A DNA stretch of 64,000 nt from Paludisphaera rhizosphaerae (GCF_011065895.1 NZ_JAALCR010000015.1:1-64000), one strand, 5' to 3'; positions 15,164 to 24,453 are shown, numbered from the stretch's first letter. The notes: generated by a model from the sequence alone, not told the origin. Program-made: numbers and translations.

Positions 15164-15219
15164 CGTCCGGGTCTTCCGTGTGGGACGTGAAGGGTCGGGT
15201 AAGGGACGCCTCGAACGGG

Positions 15220-16641
15220 TCACTCGTAGCGGAGGGCTCGGACGGGGTGCATCTTCGCCGCTCGTCGGGCCGGCCAGATGCTCGCGCCGACGGCGATCAG
15301 CATGGCCCCGGCGACGATCGCGGCGACGGTGTGGGGCTCGACCAGCGTCGGGATCCGGTCGAAGTAGTAGATCGAGTCGTCGAACACCTTGTGCTTGAGG
15401 ATGATGCTCAGGAGTTTCTCGATCTCATTGATGTACGCGACGAACAGCAGGCCGCCGATCATCCCCACGCCGCTCCCCACGGCCCCTAGCAGCAGGCCGT
15501 AGCCGAGGAAGATGTTCCGGACGCCCGAGGTCGACGCCCCCAGCGCCTTCATGATGCCGATGTCGCGGGTCTTCTCCACCACGATCATCGAGAAGATCGC
15601 CAGGATGCCGAAGCCCGCGACGGCGATGATGAAGAACAGCAGGATGTTCAGGATGCTCTGCTCCACGGCCACCGCCGCCAGCAGCGGCCCCTGCTTCTGC
15701 TCCCAGGTCGAGACGTGGAAGTACGCGCTCGGCGAGAGCTTGTGGAGGCTGAGCTGGAGCTTGTCCGCCAGGGCGTCGATGTCGGCGCCGTCGCGAACCT
15801 TCACCTGGATCGAGTTGACCGCTCCCCGGCCGTCGGCGCGGATCAGGTTCCGAGCGCGCTGAAGGTCGCGGATCGGGACGTAGACGTGGGTTGAGTCGTA
15901 TTCGCTCATCCCGCTCTTGAAGTAGCCGACGACCGTGAAGGCGTCCATTCCCGGCTCGGGCACCTTGCCCTGCTTGGGGAAGGCGAGGGAGATCTTGGAG
16001 CCCTCCGCCGCCAGGTAGAGATCCTGCTTGCCGTGGCCGAGGTGATAGGTCGCGATTGCGTAACCGACGATGGCCCCCTGCATTGGAACCTGGTCGGCCT
16101 GTTCCTTCTCAATGAGTTGCCTCATGAAGGCGTCGTCCGGCTCGCTCTGGAGGGCGCGGAGCCGCTGGCCGGCCGGCGACTTCGCGCGGACCTCCTCGGT
16201 GACCTCGAACGATGGGGGAATTTGCCGACCCTCCTCATTGAAGAGGTGCTCGGCGAAGTCCCCCGTCTTGGCCCGCTCCGTCGGCTCGACGCCGATGATC
16301 TGGACGGGGTGGGTGCGCACGTCCTGCGAGCCGGGGCCGAACCGGTAGGAGAGCATCCCGGGGGTCTCGACCGTCGGGGCCGTCGCCAGGACGTCCTTGC
16401 CGCCGACCTCCTTGATCCGGGCCATGACCTCCTCAAAGTTGTAGAACCCGTCGAAGGAGGCGGATTCCACGATGAGGTCGGCCAGAACGCCGTGGAGGCG
16501 GTCGCGCATCTTGTCGGCGAACCCGGCCATGACCGAGTTCACCACGATCATCGTGGCCACGCCCAGCATGACGCTGATGACGCTCGCCAGCGCGATGTAT
16601 CGGGTTCGGAGATACCGCCAGCAGAGCAGGTACTTGTACAC
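15220..16641 (-). CDS. LolC/LolE-family ABC transporter permease
   Basis: A 473-residue permease starting at GTG with GGAG 7 nt upstream. Topology is that of the MacB/LolC family: one N-terminal membrane helix (about 15-40), a large periplasmic domain (about 45-320) with an FtsX-like core, and three C-terminal helices (about 330-360, 385-410, 440-460). E-K-T-R-D-I-G-I-M-K-A-L-G-A between helices 2 and 3 is the coupling motif that contacts the ATPase. The periplasmic domain is longer than in E. coli LolC (about 400 residues in total). With only one permease gene, the complex is probably a homodimer. It forms an operon with the LolD-like gene downstream. Confidence 0.88.
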   Translation of the reverse strand: MYKYLLCWRYLRTRYIALASVISVMLGVATMIVVNSVMAGFADKMRDRLHGVLADLIVESASFDGFYNFEEVMARIKEVGGKDVLATAPTVETPGMLSYRFGPGSQDVRTHPVQIIGVEPTERAKTGDFAEHLFNEEGRQIPPSFEVTEEVRAKSPAGQRLRALQSEPDDAFMRQLIEKEQADQVPMQGAIVGYAIATYHLGHGKQDLYLAAEGSKISLAFPKQGKVPEPGMDAFTVVGYFKSGMSEYDSTHVYVPIRDLQRARNLIRADGRGAVNSIQVKVRDGADIDALADKLQLSLHKLSPSAYFHVSTWEQKQGPLLAAVAVEQSILNILLFFIIAVAGFGILAIFSMIVVEKTRDIGIMKALGASTSGVRNIFLGYGLLLGAVGSGVGMIGGLLFVAYINEIEKLLSIILKHKVFDDSIYYFDRIPTLVEPHTVAAIVAGAMLIAVGASIWPARRAAKMHPVRALRYE

Positions 16642-16698
16642 GAGGCTACTCCTTCCTGGAACCAGCCTGTCGCGCGGGGCTTGGACGATCGTGAGCGG

Positions 16699-18273
16699 TC
16701 AGATCTCAGACGAATCCTCTTCGAGTTCGTCCGCTGGCCGGGTTACAGAGCCTGTGCCGTGGGCCGTGGTCTTACCCGCCACAATTTCCGCACCCCCCGC
16801 AACAATCGGGCGCATCAGCGGGAAGAGGACCACGTCGCGGATGCTCGCCTTGTTCAGGAGGAGCATGCAGAGCCGGTCGATGCCGATCCCCAGGCCGCCG
16901 GCCGGGGGCATCGCATTTTTGAGGGCCTGCACGAAGTCCTCGTCCATCTTGGCCATCGAGTCCTCTTCCTTCTGCCCGGCGAGCTGGCTGCGGAAGAGAT
17001 CCTCTTGCAGGTACGGGTCGTTCAACTCGGTGTAGGCGTTGGCCAGCTCGATGCCGTCGACGAACAGCTCGAACCGCTCGGCCAGCCGCGGGTCGGACGC
17101 CTTCCGCTTGGTCAGCGGGCAGATCGCCGCCGGGTAGTCGATGACGAAGACCGGGCCGATCAGGGCGTCCTCGACGGTCGCCTCGAACAGGTCGCTGATG
17201 ATCACGTCTCGGTCGCGGCCGTTGGTCTCGATCCCCTTCTCGGCGGCGCGAGCCTTCACGGCCTCGAAGTCCTCGGGGTCGACCTGGGCGTGTTCCTTCA
17301 GGAGGTCCAGATACGCGCGGCGAGGCCAGGGGGGGGTGAAGTCGATGGTCTTCTCACCCCACGACCGCTGATAGCCGCCGCCGACCGCCTGGATCGCGGC
17401 GCAGATGAGACCTTCGGTCAGGTCCATCATCGAGTGATAGTCGCCGTACGCCTGGTAGGCTTCCATCATCGTGAATTCGGGGTTGTGCTTGGGGCTGATC
17501 CCCTCGTTGCGGTAGACGCGGCCGATCTCGAAGACCCGTTCCATGCCGCCGACGAGGAGCCGCTTGAGGTACAGCTCCGGGGCGATCCGCATGAAGAGAT
17601 CGATGTCGAGCGTGTTGTGGTGCGTCACGAACGGCCGGGCCGCGGCGCCGCCGGCGATGGACTGCATCGTCGGGGTCTCGACCTCGATGAACCCACGCTC
17701 CTCCATCACCTTGCGGAAGGTGCGGACGATCGTCGACCGGCCCAGGAAGGTCTGGAGCGACTCCGGGTTGGTGAAGAGGTCGACGTACCGCTGGCGATAC
17801 CGCCGCTCCTGGTCGGTCAACCCGTGCCACTTCTCCGGAGGGGGGGCCAGGCTCTTACCCAGGAAGGTGAGGTCGGTCGCGAAGACCGTCAACTCGCCCG
17901 TCTTGGTGTAGCCGAGCGTGCCGTCGACGCCGATCAGGTCGCCGAGGTCCAGCAGGTCGACGAGGGCCCAGCAGGCGTCGCCGACCTGCTTCTTGCCGAT
18001 GAAGACCTGGATGCGTTCGGTCCAGTCGCGAACTTCGAGGAAGACGACCTTCCCCTGTCCGCGCCTGAGCATGATCCGGCCGGCGACCCGGACGGCCGGG
18101 CCGGGCTCGGGCGTCTCGCCCTCGGCGGGTTTCGGCGGATCGATGGCGCGTACGGACGCAATGGACCTATGGTCGTCGAACCGGCGACCCCAGGGATCGA
18201 TCCCCAGGTCGGCGATCTTCCGCAACTTCTCGGCCCGCACCGCTTCCAGGCCGTCCCGCGACTCTTCGGACAT
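16699..18273 (-). CDS. lysS: Lysyl-tRNA synthetase, class II
   Basis: A 524-residue enzyme that charges tRNA-Lys. The N-terminal OB-fold anticodon-binding domain occupies about residues 50-180 (V-A-G-R-I-M-L-R-R-G-Q-G-K, F-L-E-V-R-D). The class II catalytic core follows, with motif 1 (R-K-V-M-E-E-R-G-F-I-E-V-E-T-P), motif 2 (F-E-I-G-R-V-Y-R-N-E-G-I-S-P-K-H-N-P-E-F) and motif 3 (G-I-G-I-D-R-L-C-M-L). Length is normal, with a short Ser/Glu-rich C-terminal tail. It is upstream of the lol genes but separated from the permease by 57 nt, so co-transcription is possible. Confidence 0.96.
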   Translation of the reverse strand: MSEESRDGLEAVRAEKLRKIADLGIDPWGRRFDDHRSIASVRAIDPPKPAEGETPEPGPAVRVAGRIMLRRGQGKVVFLEVRDWTERIQVFIGKKQVGDACWALVDLLDLGDLIGVDGTLGYTKTGELTVFATDLTFLGKSLAPPPEKWHGLTDQERRYRQRYVDLFTNPESLQTFLGRSTIVRTFRKVMEERGFIEVETPTMQSIAGGAAARPFVTHHNTLDIDLFMRIAPELYLKRLLVGGMERVFEIGRVYRNEGISPKHNPEFTMMEAYQAYGDYHSMMDLTEGLICAAIQAVGGGYQRSWGEKTIDFTPPWPRRAYLDLLKEHAQVDPEDFEAVKARAAEKGIETNGRDRDVIISDLFEATVEDALIGPVFVIDYPAAICPLTKRKASDPRLAERFELFVDGIELANAYTELNDPYLQEDLFRSQLAGQKEEDSMAKMDEDFVQALKNAMPPAGGLGIGIDRLCMLLLNKASIRDVVLFPLMRPIVAGGAEIVAGKTTAHGTGSVTRPADELEEDSSEI

Positions 18274-19175
18274 CTCGACGCCTTAACCCTTCGCTTTTTT
18301 CGACTTCGGAAAACTTGAGGCAAATTGTAGTGATTGGGCCGATCGGGTCAATCGCAACCGTCGTCCGGGGAGGCCCAGGCGCCGCTGGCGGAACGCCCGG
18401 GAATGCTCCTGGCGTCGAACTCCCTGGCCTCGTTCGGCTTCGTTCGCGGGCAGTGGGGAGACCCGGTGAGAAACGTAATCGATGTGTCGGACGAGATTTG
18501 CGCTGTGGGGTCGCCGTTCGAGAATTGGCTTTGTTCGCTCACTTTCTTCGCCCGTCTCAGGCATCCCTGAGGCGACGGGCCGACTCCGCCCATGGGTTGC
18601 GATCCGACAGGATCCTGAGCGACCGCTACGGTTCGTAACCCTCGAACTCCGAGCCGTCGACCACGGTTGAAATCATCCCGTTGGATCCCGCGAGCCGCGA
18701 TGCGAACGGCCGAACTCGCGATCGGGTCCGTTTCGGCTTCGTTCGCCGTGGTCGCCCAGACGGTCATGGATGAGTAAAGCCTTTGATTCATGGTGTTTAT
18801 GTTGACGTTGCCGATGACGGCGGCGGCTTCGTTCGACTGAAACCCGAGACACGGGCGCTCCGGTTCGACACCCCGCGCTGTTCCCGAGGTTCGCTTGGAC
18901 CCGTCGACCCCTACAGCCTGCGAATCGAGGTCCTTCCGATAGGTATCATGGTTCCAAAATCGATTTCGTGTTCGGGAACTCGGAGCCGGAACGCATTCAA
19001 CGAGGCCGCCTCTGTCTGTGAACCTGGGAGCGATCAAGCAATGTTGGACAAAATTCTAAAAGTAGTGAAAACGAACTTGTTGTGAGTGGAAATAGCTGCC
19101 TCGCGGTGTTAGTTTCCATGCAAAGGCCGCCCGCTCACTTCCCACAGCGGGGCCTTTCCTTCGGCGAGCCAGTCG
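18274..19175. other. Intergenic region without a convincing gene
   Basis: About 900 bp between divergently oriented lysS and the metallophosphoesterase gene. Open frames here lack ribosome sites and recognisable products. It contains a hairpin (18550-18580), three copies of CGGCTTCGTTCG (18435, 18734, 18824) and an AT-rich end near 19040-19085. It may hold long leaders or decayed genes; nothing more can be supported. Confidence 0.4.
18550..18580. terminator. Stable hairpin upstream of lysS
   Basis: GCCCGTC-TCAGG pairs with CCTGA-(GGC)-GACGGGC around the loop CATC. It may be a terminator or a leader structure about 280 bp upstream of lysS; no T-run is present. Confidence 0.35.
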
Positions 19176-20306
19176 ATGGACGCAACGGAACTCGAGAGAT
19201 TCTTCTTCCGCCCCCCGGCCGAGAGCGCCGTGGTCAGGACGGCGCAACGTCGCCTGAGCAGCGACCTCTTCCGCGCTCCCAGGCTTCAGACGGACCGGTC
19301 GCCCTACCATCTCGATCTTGCCGACGTGCTGCCGACCCGCGCGCGGGCCGTCGCCGAGGCGAAGAAGCTTGTGTTCCACACGGTCGGAGACACGGGCGGC
19401 GTGAACGGCAACGGCGCGCAGATCAACGTCGCCGATCACATGGCGCATCAGATCAACAATTCGACCCTGCCCGATCAACCGTCGTTCCTCTTTCATCTCG
19501 GGGACGTCGTCTACTACCACGGGCAGGACGAGGCCTATCACGACCAGTTCTACAATCCGTACCAGGACTATCCCGCGCCGATCTTTGCGATCCCTGGGAA
19601 TCACGACGGCGACACCGAGGATCCCGAAGAGACGCTCGGGCCGTTCCTCAAGCACTTTTGCGCGCGGACGCCCAGCCATGAGCCGGAAGCCGGCCATTCG
19701 GACCGTCCGACGATGATCCAGCCGAACTGCTACTGGCGGCTCAACACCCCCGTCGCCACGATCGTCGGCCTCTACTCAAACGTCTCGGGCGAGCTCGACA
19801 ACACCGACAAGGGGGAGACGACGCAGCGAGACTGGCTCGTCGACCAACTCCGCACGGCCCCGGCCGACCGCTGTCTCATCGTCGCCGTGCATCACCCGGT
19901 GTACTCCTTCGGCAAGCATGGCAGCACGCTTCGGGTGCGTCAGGCTCTTGAGTTCGCCATCACAACGAGTGGACGGCCGCCGGACGCGGTGCTGACGGGC
20001 CACGATCATTGCTACCAGCGTTTCACCCTGAAACGCGACGGCCGGCGCATCCCCTTCATCGTCGCCGGGGCGGGGGGCTTCGCGACTTACAGCGACCTGA
20101 CCAAGGTTCGCGAGGACACCGACCCTCCGCCGGGCGTCAAGCTCGAAGCCTTCGACGACGACCACCCGGGCTTCCTCCGGATCACCGTGGAGGCCGACAG
20201 TCTCATCGGCGAGTACTTCACGGTGCCCAAGGCCGGCAAGGAGAAGGATCCGGAGAAGCTTCGGGACAGCTTCAAGCTCGACCTCAGGACGCACAAGTTC
20301 GTATGA
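19176..20306 (+). CDS. Calcineurin-like metallophosphoesterase
   Basis: A 376-residue protein with the metallophosphoesterase motif series: H-T-V-G-D-T-G-G, F-H-L-G-D-V-V-Y-Y, I-P-G-N-H-D-G-D, V-H-H-P-V-Y-S and T-G-H-D-H-C-Y-Q-R, which together provide the two-metal site. No signal peptide is apparent at the N-terminus, so a cytoplasmic location or an unusual export route is likely. Known: this superfamily hydrolyses phosphomonoesters, diesters or cyclic nucleotides; the substrate cannot be read here. Its stop codon overlaps the putative start of the DUF1559 gene as ATGA (20303-20306), which indicates translational coupling with a pseudopilin-like protein. Confidence 0.88.
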   Translation: MDATELERFFFRPPAESAVVRTAQRRLSSDLFRAPRLQTDRSPYHLDLADVLPTRARAVAEAKKLVFHTVGDTGGVNGNGAQINVADHMAHQINNSTLPDQPSFLFHLGDVVYYHGQDEAYHDQFYNPYQDYPAPIFAIPGNHDGDTEDPEETLGPFLKHFCARTPSHEPEAGHSDRPTMIQPNCYWRLNTPVATIVGLYSNVSGELDNTDKGETTQRDWLVDQLRTAPADRCLIVAVHHPVYSFGKHGSTLRVRQALEFAITTSGRPPDAVLTGHDHCYQRFTLKRDGRRIPFIVAGAGGFATYSDLTKVREDTDPPPGVKLEAFDDDHPGFLRITVEADSLIGEYFTVPKAGKEKDPEKLRDSFKLDLRTHKFV

Positions 20307-21416
20307 AACTCGGTCCGTTCCTCATGTCCGCAGTCAGGCGGGCCCGCTCGCAGCGGCTTTACGCTGATTGAGTTGCTAGTCGTGATCGCCATCATTGCGG
20401 TCCTGATCGCCCTTCTTCTCCCGGCCGTCCAGGCTGCACGCGAGGCTGCTCGACGCGCTCAGTGCGTCAACAACCTCAAGCAGATCGGCCTTGGGCTGCA
20501 CAACTACGTGTCGCAGCAGAACTGCTTCCCGCCGCTTTGCGGCAACATGTGGGCTCAAGGCATCAGCGCCAGCCCCGGCTGGGGCAACTGGCCGTTGGGT
20601 TGGGGTGTCATGCTGATGCCCATGATGGAGGGCCAGACCCTCGCTAATGCGGCGAACTTCTGCTACGGGGCCGACCAGCAGGAGAACTATCAGACGGTCT
20701 GTCGGGCGCGGGTGGCGACGTTCATCTGCCCGTCGGAGAGCCAGGCCGCGGGCCCGTGGCAGTCGCAGACGTGGACGAACTACTGCGCCAACGTCGGCGG
20801 CCCTGGGGCGCTGGGCACCTGGAGTGGCGTGATCGTGCCGATGCGGGAGACCGCCACGGACAAGATCGGGACCAACTACCCCACCAAGGCCGGGACGGTC
20901 ACCATCGCCGCCCTGACCGACGGTACGTCGAACACCGTGGCCATCAGCGAACGGCTGATCGGACTTTCCTCGGGCAACTACACCGTCAACTCACCCCAGG
21001 CGAAGCGGGTCGTTTTCGGCCCCGTGACCGCAGGCACGGCCGACTCGGGCAATCTCGCCCAGGCCCAGGCCTTCGTCCAGAGCTGCCGGTCGTTGCCGGG
21101 CAGCAGCACCACGGCCGGCACGACGAACAATGTTTGGATTGCCGGGGCGGTCTGGTCGGCCTCGCACGGCAACACCTTGCGGTTCAACGCTTTCACTCAT
21201 GTGAACACGCCGAACGGGCTCTCCTGCATGGCCGAGAACTACCCCCCGGGCCAGGCCATCGACGCCATGACCCCCAGCAGCAACCACTCCGGCGGCGTCA
21301 ACGCCTGCCTGGCGGACGGCTCGGTCCGCTTCATCAAGGACTCGATCAGCATCCCGACCTGGTGGGCCCTGGGCTCGCGGTCGGGCGGCGAGGTCATCAG
21401 CGCCGACGCGTATTGA
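20303..21416 (+). CDS. DUF1559 pseudopilin-like protein with an apparent frameshift in the leader
   Basis: The body is a typical DUF1559 protein: [17 protein letters not shown] prepilin-type segment, [21 protein letters not shown], and the C-terminal H-X9-DG motif in [17 protein letters not shown]. The natural start should be ATG 20303 (overlapping the upstream stop as ATGA), giving [17 protein letters not shown]. That frame hits a stop at 20369-20371, while G-F-T-L-I-E is in another frame from 20355. The frame of the body has no ATG, GTG or TTG between its preceding stop (20304) and TTG 20373, which lies inside the prepilin motif. A 2-nt deletion, an assembly error or programmed frameshifting could explain this. 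Its role is in cell-surface or pilus-like structures. Confidence 0.8.
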
Positions 21417-21428
21417 CAGCGGATTGAG

Positions 21429-21464
21429 GCGTGTGGAGAGCCGGCCGGGTCCGGTTCTCCACGC
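21429..21464 (+). terminator. Hairpin behind the DUF1559 gene
   Basis: GCGTG-(TG)-GAGAGCCGG pairs with CCGGTTCTCCACGC around CCGGGT, 12 nt after the stop codon. Likely a transcription terminator or attenuator before the lipoprotein gene. Confidence 0.5.
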
Positions 21465-21496
21465 TTCGTAGACATCTAATCATGAGGATTTGCTTG

Positions 21497-21691
21497 ATGT
21501 CTCTCGTGCGTATTGCGACGGTGGGCTGCCTGTTCCTGGCGGCCGGCATCTGCGGCTGCGGCGACGGCACGAACTCCGGCGGTCAGCCCGCCCCTGCCGC
21601 CGACGCGCCCAACGCCGGCGTGGAGGCGTCCAAGAGCATCATGAACATGCAGCCTCCTTCGCCCGCCAAGGCCGGCAAGAAGGCTCACTGA
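21497..21691 (+). CDS. Small secreted lipoprotein paired with DUF1559
   Basis: A 64-residue protein with a short signal peptide (M-S-L-V-R-I-A-T-V-G-C-L-F-L-A-A-G) ending at a lipobox-like I-C-G-C, followed by a Gly/Pro/Ala-rich mature part and a K-K-A-H end. I chose ATG 21497 because GAGGA lies 8 nt upstream; ATG 21482, five codons earlier, is the alternative. Small lipoproteins of this kind regularly follow DUF1559 genes in planctomycetes, so it is probably an accessory of the pseudopilin-like protein. The lipobox is weak (Cys at -2), so a plain secreted peptide is possible. Confidence 0.6.
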   Translation: MSLVRIATVGCLFLAAGICGCGDGTNSGGQPAPAADAPNAGVEASKSIMNMQPPSPAKAGKKAH

Positions 21692-21727
21692 CGGAAGCCC
21701 GCCCCCTGTGGGCGGTTCGTCGTCGAA

Positions 21728-21760
21728 CTCGGCGAGGCGGTGCTTTTCCGCCTCGCCGAG
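21728..21760 (+). terminator. Strong hairpin terminator
   Basis: A 13-bp perfect stem (CTCGGCGAGGCGG / CCGCCTCGCCGAG) with loop TGCTTTT, 36 nt behind the lipoprotein stop codon and before the leucine-rich-repeat gene. Confidence 0.7.
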
Positions 21761-21786
21761 ACTCGCGCGCGAAGGTTGCAAGCAAC

Positions 21787-22716
21787 ATGATGCTTGAGCA
21801 CCGCCAGCCGACCTCGGGGCCCGATATGGACGATGGCCAGCCCCCGCCGAAACGTCGCCTTCGACTCAGCGTCCGGGCTCTGCTCCTTGTGGTCGTCCTC
21901 GTGGGAGGCGCGCTCGGTTGGCTTGCGTTCAAGATTCGCGAGGCCCGCGCCCAGGCCGCGATTGTAGCCGCAATCCATAGGGCTGGAGGAGGCGCGGGAT
22001 ACGGCTGGAGACGGGACGTCGGGGGATATTACTACGACGACTCGACTTTCTGCGTGCCGCGCTGGCTGGTCGACCTGATCGGCGAGGATTACTTCGCGGA
22101 CGTGACTCTCGTGAGCTTCAGGAGATGGTCCAGCCTCAACGGCCCTCCCCGTGATCTCGAGCCGGTCATGGCCGAGATCGGCCGACTCCAGCGACTTGAA
22201 ATCCTGGACCTAACGAATTCCGGCGTCAGCGACGAGGCCCTCTCACATCTTAAGGGTCTGCCGAATCTCCAGATTCTGTGGCTCGAAGGGACGGGGGTCG
22301 GGGACGCCGGCCTGTCGCACCTTGCCGATTTGATCCATCTGCGTTCGCTCTCGCTGGATAAAACGAGCATCCGCGGGCCCGAACTGGCGCATCTCTCGAG
22401 CCTCAGGGAACTCGAACTGCTCACCCTGAGAGATTCGGCCCTCACCGATCAGGGGATGCCCCACCTGGCGGTTCTGACAGGGTTGAAGCGTCTCGACCTG
22501 GAACAGACTGCCGTCACCGACGCCGGGGTCTCACTCCTTGTCGATCTGCCGCTCCTGCAATGGCTCATCGTTCGACAAACCCAGGTGGGAGAAGCGGGCC
22601 TTCTGGAGCTGAAGGAATCGCGCTCGCTGCTCGGCGTGACCGTGAATCCCGCGCTTTTTCTGGGCGGAAACGAGGAGCGACTGAGGGAAGCCGTCTCGCC
22701 GTTGCTCATCAATTGA
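21787..22716 (+). CDS. Leucine-rich-repeat membrane-anchored protein
   Basis: A 309-residue protein starting at ATG 21787 or 21790. After a basic N-terminus it has one membrane anchor (about 38-56, L-L-L-V-V-V-L-V-G-G-A-L-G). Residues about 135-285 contain at least six leucine-rich repeats of the planctomycete type, with cores such as L-E-I-L-D-L-T-N-S-G-V-S-D-E-A-L, L-S-L-D-K-T-S-I and L-D-L-E-Q-T-A-V-T-D-A-G-V. A short C-terminal cap follows. Such proteins are thought to mediate protein-protein contacts on the outer face of the cytoplasmic membrane or in the periplasm. Partner and function are unknown. The gene stands alone between terminators. Confidence 0.82.
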   Translation: MMLEHRQPTSGPDMDDGQPPPKRRLRLSVRALLLVVVLVGGALGWLAFKIREARAQAAIVAAIHRAGGGAGYGWRRDVGGYYYDDSTFCVPRWLVDLIGEDYFADVTLVSFRRWSSLNGPPRDLEPVMAEIGRLQRLEILDLTNSGVSDEALSHLKGLPNLQILWLEGTGVGDAGLSHLADLIHLRSLSLDKTSIRGPELAHLSSLRELELLTLRDSALTDQGMPHLAVLTGLKRLDLEQTAVTDAGVSLLVDLPLLQWLIVRQTQVGEAGLLELKESRSLLGVTVNPALFLGGNEERLREAVSPLLIN

Positions 22717-22922
22717 CCGCCTTCGAGGTGCTTCGCCTCAAACCGCTGAGGGAGCCAGTTATTCCCCTCAACGGCGAATCATACGGCTTCCTGCAATCGT
22801 CGACTGAGGTTGGGGCTTGAACTCTCCGTGTCCAGGCATTACAGTTGTCGAAGTACATCTGTCGGAGAGTCGGTCCCCTCATCTTGACGCCCGTTCGGGC
22901 GAGACGTGTTGGGAGGGTTGCG

Positions 22923-24260
22923 ATGCACGAGTCGTCGTTGGCGCGAACCCGCCGTCGGGTTGGGGTGGGTATGTTCTGGCTGGGCGCGCTCGCGGTCGCC
23001 TGGATGGCGACGCCGGGGGTGCCTGTGATCTTCGCCCCGCGAGCCTCGGCCGAGATCCGGGCGGCGGGCCTGGAGTTGTTCGCGCACGAGTGGCAGCCTC
23101 ACGATCCGCTGGCCCAGGGCGACGGGCTCGGGCCGGTCTTCAACGCCCGGTCGTGCGTCGAGTGCCACTTTCAGGGGGGCGCCGGAGGAGGAGGCGACAA
23201 CCAGCATAACGTCATGGGATTCGAGGCGTTCCCGACCCAGGATCGGCCCGAGGTTAAAGGGGGCCTGATCCATCGCTTCGCCGTCGCCAACAACCTCCTC
23301 GACAGCCAAACCGAGTTGAGCAAGTGCTTCCCTGTCATCCCCAACGGGATTCGGGTCGAGGGCGGGTGCCAGGTCTTCACCCGGGACTTCGACCCGGTCC
23401 ACACCGAGGCCGTGAACTCCACCGCGCTCTTCGGGGCGGGTTGGATCGACCGGATCTCCGGCAAGACGATCCGCTACCAGAACCTGAAGGCCGCGACGGC
23501 GGCGATCGGCAACGAGGTCCGTGGCCAGCTCGGAGGGATCGGCACGGGGAGGCCGCGAGTGCTCGCCGACGGTCGCGTGGGCAAGTTCGGCTGGAAGGCC
23601 CAATTCGCCACGCTGGAGGAGTTCGTGGCGGCCGCCTGCGCCAATGAGATCGGCCTGGGGAGCCCCCACATGGCACAGGCGAAACCGATGGTCAGCCTGA
23701 AGTATCCGGAGGTCGAGCGCGACCTGACCGACGGCCAGTTCCGTTCGCTGGTCGCCTTCGTCGATACGATCCCTCGCCCGGTCGAGATCGCACCTGAAGG
23801 TCGTCCCCAGCAGCTTCGAGCCGAGCGTGGCAAGGCTCTATTCGGCGAGATCGGCTGCGCGGTCTGCCACATCCCAGACATGGCGGGCGTCCCGGGAGTC
23901 TACACCGACTTCCTGCTGCACCGGCTCGACGACCGATCCAGGTCGAGCGGGTATCGCGAGACGCCCCCGGTCCCGCTGCCGGAGGACTATCCGCTCCCCG
24001 CGGAGTGGAAGACGCCCGCCCTGTGGGGCGTGGCCGACTCCGCCCCCTATTTCCACGACGGCGGCTCGCCGACCCTGGATGCCGCCATCCAGCGCCATCA
24101 CGGCGACGCCGAACCGGTCACTGTGGCGTACCGGAATCTCTCCGACGTCGATCGAGCTGCTCTGATCGGCTTCCTCAAGACGCTCCGCGCCCCGACCGAC
24201 GCCGAGCCGGCCCTCATCCCGCCGACGGCGGCGAAGCCGCAACTGGCCTCGAACCGCTGA
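22923..24260 (+). CDS. Di-haem c-type oxidoreductase (DHOR family)
   Basis: A 445-residue exported protein starting at ATG 22923 with GGGAGGG upstream and a signal anchor at about residues 18-42. Two haem c sites are visible: C-V-E-C-H (after S-C, near residue 80) and C-A-V-C-H (near residue 320, in a segment G-K-A-L-F-G-E-I-G-C). The segment T-P-A-L-W-G-V-A-D-S-A-P-Y-F-H-D-G-G completes the second cytochrome domain. This matches the di-haem oxidoreductase (thiol-oxidoreductase-like) family, periplasmic enzymes often linked to metal or peroxide metabolism. Which redox partner it uses is not evident from its neighbours. Confidence 0.85.
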   Translation: MHESSLARTRRRVGVGMFWLGALAVAWMATPGVPVIFAPRASAEIRAAGLELFAHEWQPHDPLAQGDGLGPVFNARSCVECHFQGGAGGGGDNQHNVMGFEAFPTQDRPEVKGGLIHRFAVANNLLDSQTELSKCFPVIPNGIRVEGGCQVFTRDFDPVHTEAVNSTALFGAGWIDRISGKTIRYQNLKAATAAIGNEVRGQLGGIGTGRPRVLADGRVGKFGWKAQFATLEEFVAAACANEIGLGSPHMAQAKPMVSLKYPEVERDLTDGQFRSLVAFVDTIPRPVEIAPEGRPQQLRAERGKALFGEIGCAVCHIPDMAGVPGVYTDFLLHRLDDRSRSSGYRETPPVPLPEDYPLPAEWKTPALWGVADSAPYFHDGGSPTLDAAIQRHHGDAEPVTVAYRNLSDVDRAALIGFLKTLRAPTDAEPALIPPTAAKPQLASNR

Positions 24261-24280
24261 TCAGCCCATCCGAGGGGCAT

Positions 24281-24313
24281 CATCCGAGGGGAGTCGCCTG
24301 GCTCCCTCGGATG
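24281..24313 (+). terminator. Hairpin terminator behind the di-haem gene
   Basis: CATCCGAGGGGAG pairs with CTCCCTCGGATG (one bulge). A second copy of CATCCGAGGGG at 24267 could pair alternatively with the same 3' arm. Confidence 0.65.
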
Positions 24314-24453
24314 CGTTGGAGAAAGACCCCGCGCACGGGGGGAATTCGGCAAAGCCCAACGCATGTTCTAGTGTTGAACTAGACCCTGTCGAGGGCTTTC
24401 CTATTTCCACGCCCGTTCGCGGCGATGTCTCCATACACCCCAGGATGTCTCCC

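Noticed and set aside
16033-18318. A 761-codon plus-strand open frame
   Set aside because: It lies antisense to the LolC-like permease and lysS, which have clear family motifs. Its translation is low-complexity Arg/Val/Gly-rich, as expected from GC-rich third positions, and it matches no family.
18783-19085. A 100-codon frame upstream of the metallophosphoesterase
   Set aside because: No ribosome site and a sequence without protein-like pattern.
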